NCBI RefSeq assembly: GCF_009857535.1
Contig: NZ_WWCS01000005.1
Coordinates: 124,001 to 188,000 of the forward strand
Source of the DNA: Duganella margarita
GTDB taxonomy: Bacteria; Pseudomonadota; Gammaproteobacteria; Burkholderiales; Burkholderiaceae_D
DNA: 64,000 nucleotides
Direction of reading: 5' to 3'
The stretch's first letter is position 1. The number at the start of each line of letters is the position of its first letter. The notes under the pieces are model-generated. The model saw only the letters and a program-made list of their open reading frames with translations, was not told where the DNA came from and did no database searches. The position numbers were made by a program, and so were the translations under genes. Below are positions 62,020 to 64,000 of the stretch, piece after piece.

Positions 62020-64000
62020 ATGTCAATGAGCGCAGATCCAGGCTTTCTCATCGCGATGGTGGTGGAATTTACCGCCGATACCATCTTGAGCGCGTTACTG
62101 ATTTTCCTTTGGCTGATGCAGCGCAAGGAAAAGCACGCGCTATTCTGGGGTGTCGGCCAGTTGGCCATTATGGCGGGCGGTATCGTCTGGTTTGGTACGG
62201 CGAATCTTATATCGCTGCAATGGCAGCTCTATTTAAGTGCATTCTTTTTGTCCGCCGGCATGGCGGGATATTGGTCCGGTACGCAATTCTTTATCGGGAA
62301 ATTACGCGCGGTGCATGTGCGCTGGATCGCGCCCACCGTTTTAGTCGCCAGCGGATTGTTTTATCTGCTGTGGAATATCGATAATAACTGGCTGCCACGC
62401 GGCAGTGCCGCCGCCCTGGGCTTTATTATGCTGTGGGCAGGAACGCGGCTGATCGGTATTAATAACCGCTACCGTTTTCTTGGTATGACGCTGATGCTGC
62501 GCGGCGGGTTTAATTTAATTGCCGCCGCAAGTCTCAATCAAGATAGCTATGTAGTATGGTTTATCGGCACCAGCGTGCTGAAGGTGCTGACCATGCTCGG
62601 CCTGGTCTACGCGGTGCAGGATGAAATCCAGCAGCGCTACGCCCGCACCATCGACAGCCTGAGCCACGGCTTCCTGATCCGCGACCGGCGCGGCTACGTC
62701 CACGTCGCCAACGAACGCTGCGCCAGGTTGCTGGGTTTTGATAACGCCCAGCAACTGATCGGCAAGCACGTCTGCGATCTGCTGCCCGGTCTGTCGCGCG
62801 AAATGGCCGACCGCTATTTCTTCCGGTTCGAAGCCGACGGCGTGCAATATCCGATTGCCGATACAGCAACATTTAAACTGCGTAACGGCAATCATCTGCC
62901 AGTCGAACTGCTGGGCTCGCCGTATATTGAGCGCGGCCGCTTGTACTGCCTGGTCCAGTTGCTGGACATCAGCGAACGCAAAAAGAAGGATGACCAGCTG
63001 CACCAGGCCGCCCGCATCGATCCGGTCACCGGTTACGCCAACCGCCACGCCTTGTCGGACAGGCTGGCGCTGAAAGTTGCCAGGGCAGCCGAAAGCGGGC
63101 GCGAGTGCGCGGTGCTGTTTATCGATCTGGACAAGTTCAAGCGCGTCAACGATTCCTTCGGCCACGCGGCCGGCGACGAACTGCTGCGCACGGCCGCCCA
63201 TCGTCTGCATGCATTGCTGCGTCCGGAAGATGTGCTGGCCCGCTTCGGCGGAGACGAATTCATCATTGTCCTGCCGGACCTGGCGCCGGGCAGCGCCGAA
63301 CAGACGGCCATCGATTGCGCCGATGCCATCCTTGACGCCATGGCGCGCGGCTTCGAGCTGTCCTATCACGCTATCAGCGTCACGGCCAGCATCGGCATCG
63401 CCTGCTATCCAAACCACGGAACCGATAGCGAAACCCTGTTACGCAATGCCGATATCGCCATGTACGAGGCCAAGAAAACCGGCCGCGGCGAGCAGCGCAT
63501 GTTTACCGAGGACATGAATGCGGCGGCCCGCGACGCCCTGGTGATTGACGGCGCACTGCGCGGCGCCATCGAGGCCAACGAATTTTCGCTGGTCTACCAG
63601 GCCATCACCAACGCCCACAGCGGTAAGCTGACCAAGGTCGAGGCGCTGCTGCGCTGGAACAGTGCGCTATTGGGACCGGTGCCGCCGGACCGCTTCATTC
63701 CGGTGGCGGAAGACAGCGGCATGATTATCGCGCTGGGCACCTGGGTGCTGGATCAGGCCTGCCGCCAGGTCGGCCTGTGGAAGCAGACGGCGCTGCATGA
63801 CGTCACCATCAGCATCAACGTCTCGTCGTGGCAGCTGGCCGATCCGGGCTTTGTCACGCTGGTGTCGCAGGCGCTGATCCGCAACGGCCTGTCGCCGCAT
63901 CAGCTGGAGCTGGAGCTGACCGAGCGCGTGCTGATCGAGGACACCCTCAACGTGCAGACCGTGCTGGCCCAGCTGCGCGCGCTGGGCGTCGGCATTTCGC
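62020..64000 (+). CDS. Membrane PAS-GGDEF-EAL c-di-GMP signalling protein (cut by window end)
   Basis: An open frame from ATG 62020 (or 62026) to the window edge, at least 660 residues. Residues 1-190 form six or seven hydrophobic helices (a membrane sensor). A PAS domain follows (about 205-330, FLIRDRRGYVHVANERCARLLGF). The GGDEF domain (about 335-500) has the intact loop RFGGDEFIIVLP and an inhibitory site RPED five residues before it. The EAL domain begins near 510 with KVEALLRWNS and is cut at LRALGVGIS. It may both make and break c-di-GMP; the EAL catalytic residues beyond the edge cannot be checked. Confidence 0.92.
   Translation, partial: MSMSADPGFLIAMVVEFTADTILSALLIFLWLMQRKEKHALFWGVGQLAIMAGGIVWFGTANLISLQWQLYLSAFFLSAGMAGYWSGTQFFIGKLRAVHVRWIAPTVLVASGLFYLLWNIDNNWLPRGSAAALGFIMLWAGTRLIGINNRYRFLGMTLMLRGGFNLIAAASLNQDSYVVWFIGTSVLKVLTMLGLVYAVQDEIQQRYARTIDSLSHGFLIRDRRGYVHVANERCARLLGFDNAQQLIGKHVCDLLPGLSREMADRYFFRFEADGVQYPIADTATFKLRNGNHLPVELLGSPYIERGRLYCLVQLLDISERKKKDDQLHQAARIDPVTGYANRHALSDRLALKVARAAESGRECAVLFIDLDKFKRVNDSFGHAAGDELLRTAAHRLHALLRPEDVLARFGGDEFIIVLPDLAPGSAEQTAIDCADAILDAMARGFELSYHAISVTASIGIACYPNHGTDSETLLRNADIAMYEAKKTGRGEQRMFTEDMNAAARDALVIDGALRGAIEANEFSLVYQAITNAHSGKLTKVEALLRWNSALLGPVPPDRFIPVAEDSGMIIALGTWVLDQACRQVGLWKQTALHDVTISINVSSWQLADPGFVTLVSQALIRNGLSPHQLELELTERVLIEDTLNVQTVLAQLRALGVGIS

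Overview
The window looks like a chromosomal segment of a high-GC betaproteobacterium of the Burkholderiales, most likely an Oxalobacteraceae member of the Massilia/Duganella type. This rests on the housekeeping gene sets and their order (mutL-miaA, tsaE-amiC, rpsU-yqeY-dnaG-rpoD), on large TonB-dependent receptors next to plant-polymer enzymes, on a DctSR-type two-component system beside a TRAP transporter, and on dispersed palindromic repeats at gene ends. The genus is an inference; no rRNA or species marker is present.

Layout. 1-1009: the start of a TonB-dependent receptor (minus strand) and a decayed LAS-type murein peptidase gene. 1055-5627: a small mobilizable genomic island inserted at the 3' end of a tRNA-Met gene. 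It carries an accessory mobilization gene, an IncQ-like oriT, a MobA/MobL relaxase, a coiled-coil membrane protein, a secreted protein and a P4-type tyrosine integrase. 5854-17885: mostly core genes (miaA, mutL, cyclophilin, DedA, carbonic anhydrase, mutarotase, amiC, tsaE, queG) and a marR-CPBP protease pair. 18074-24708: a polysaccharide-utilization set (GH3 glycosidase, esterase, TonB-dependent receptor). 24710-30337: response regulator and sensor kinase divergent from a DctPQM TRAP transporter. 30338-39748: a candidate small RNA, ogt, xerD, an RND efflux pair, a nuclease/phosphatase-fold protein, ybaK, plsY and a DsbA-family protein. 39845-43153: a GAF-GGDEF cyclase, then a translationally coupled DUF427/ATPase/membrane-hydrolase set. 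43227-43530: a tiny membrane protein behind a clear sigma-54 promoter. 43527-54199: tsaD, aroG, ybiB, yhiN, the macromolecular synthesis operon and tRNA-Ile2. 54243-64000: DUF2726 protein, HdeA-like protein, S41 peptidase, a VapC/Phd toxin-antitoxin pair, a Tat-exported oxidoreductase, a DOT1-like methyltransferase, an argP/argO pair and a GGDEF-EAL protein cut by the window end.

How the genes work together. Glycan capture is served by the outer-membrane receptor plus exported glycosidase and esterase, and organic acids by the TRAP system under its own two-component control. Three proteins are tied to sensing or c-di-GMP: the DctS-like kinase, the GAF-GGDEF protein and the PAS-GGDEF-EAL protein. 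The least explained items are the sigma-54-driven 59-residue membrane protein with a perfect upstream dyad, the candidate 230-nt RNA before ogt, a four-copy repeat family abutting stop codons, the IncQ-like oriT of the island, and a NirD-like domain that has lost its iron-sulfur ligands.
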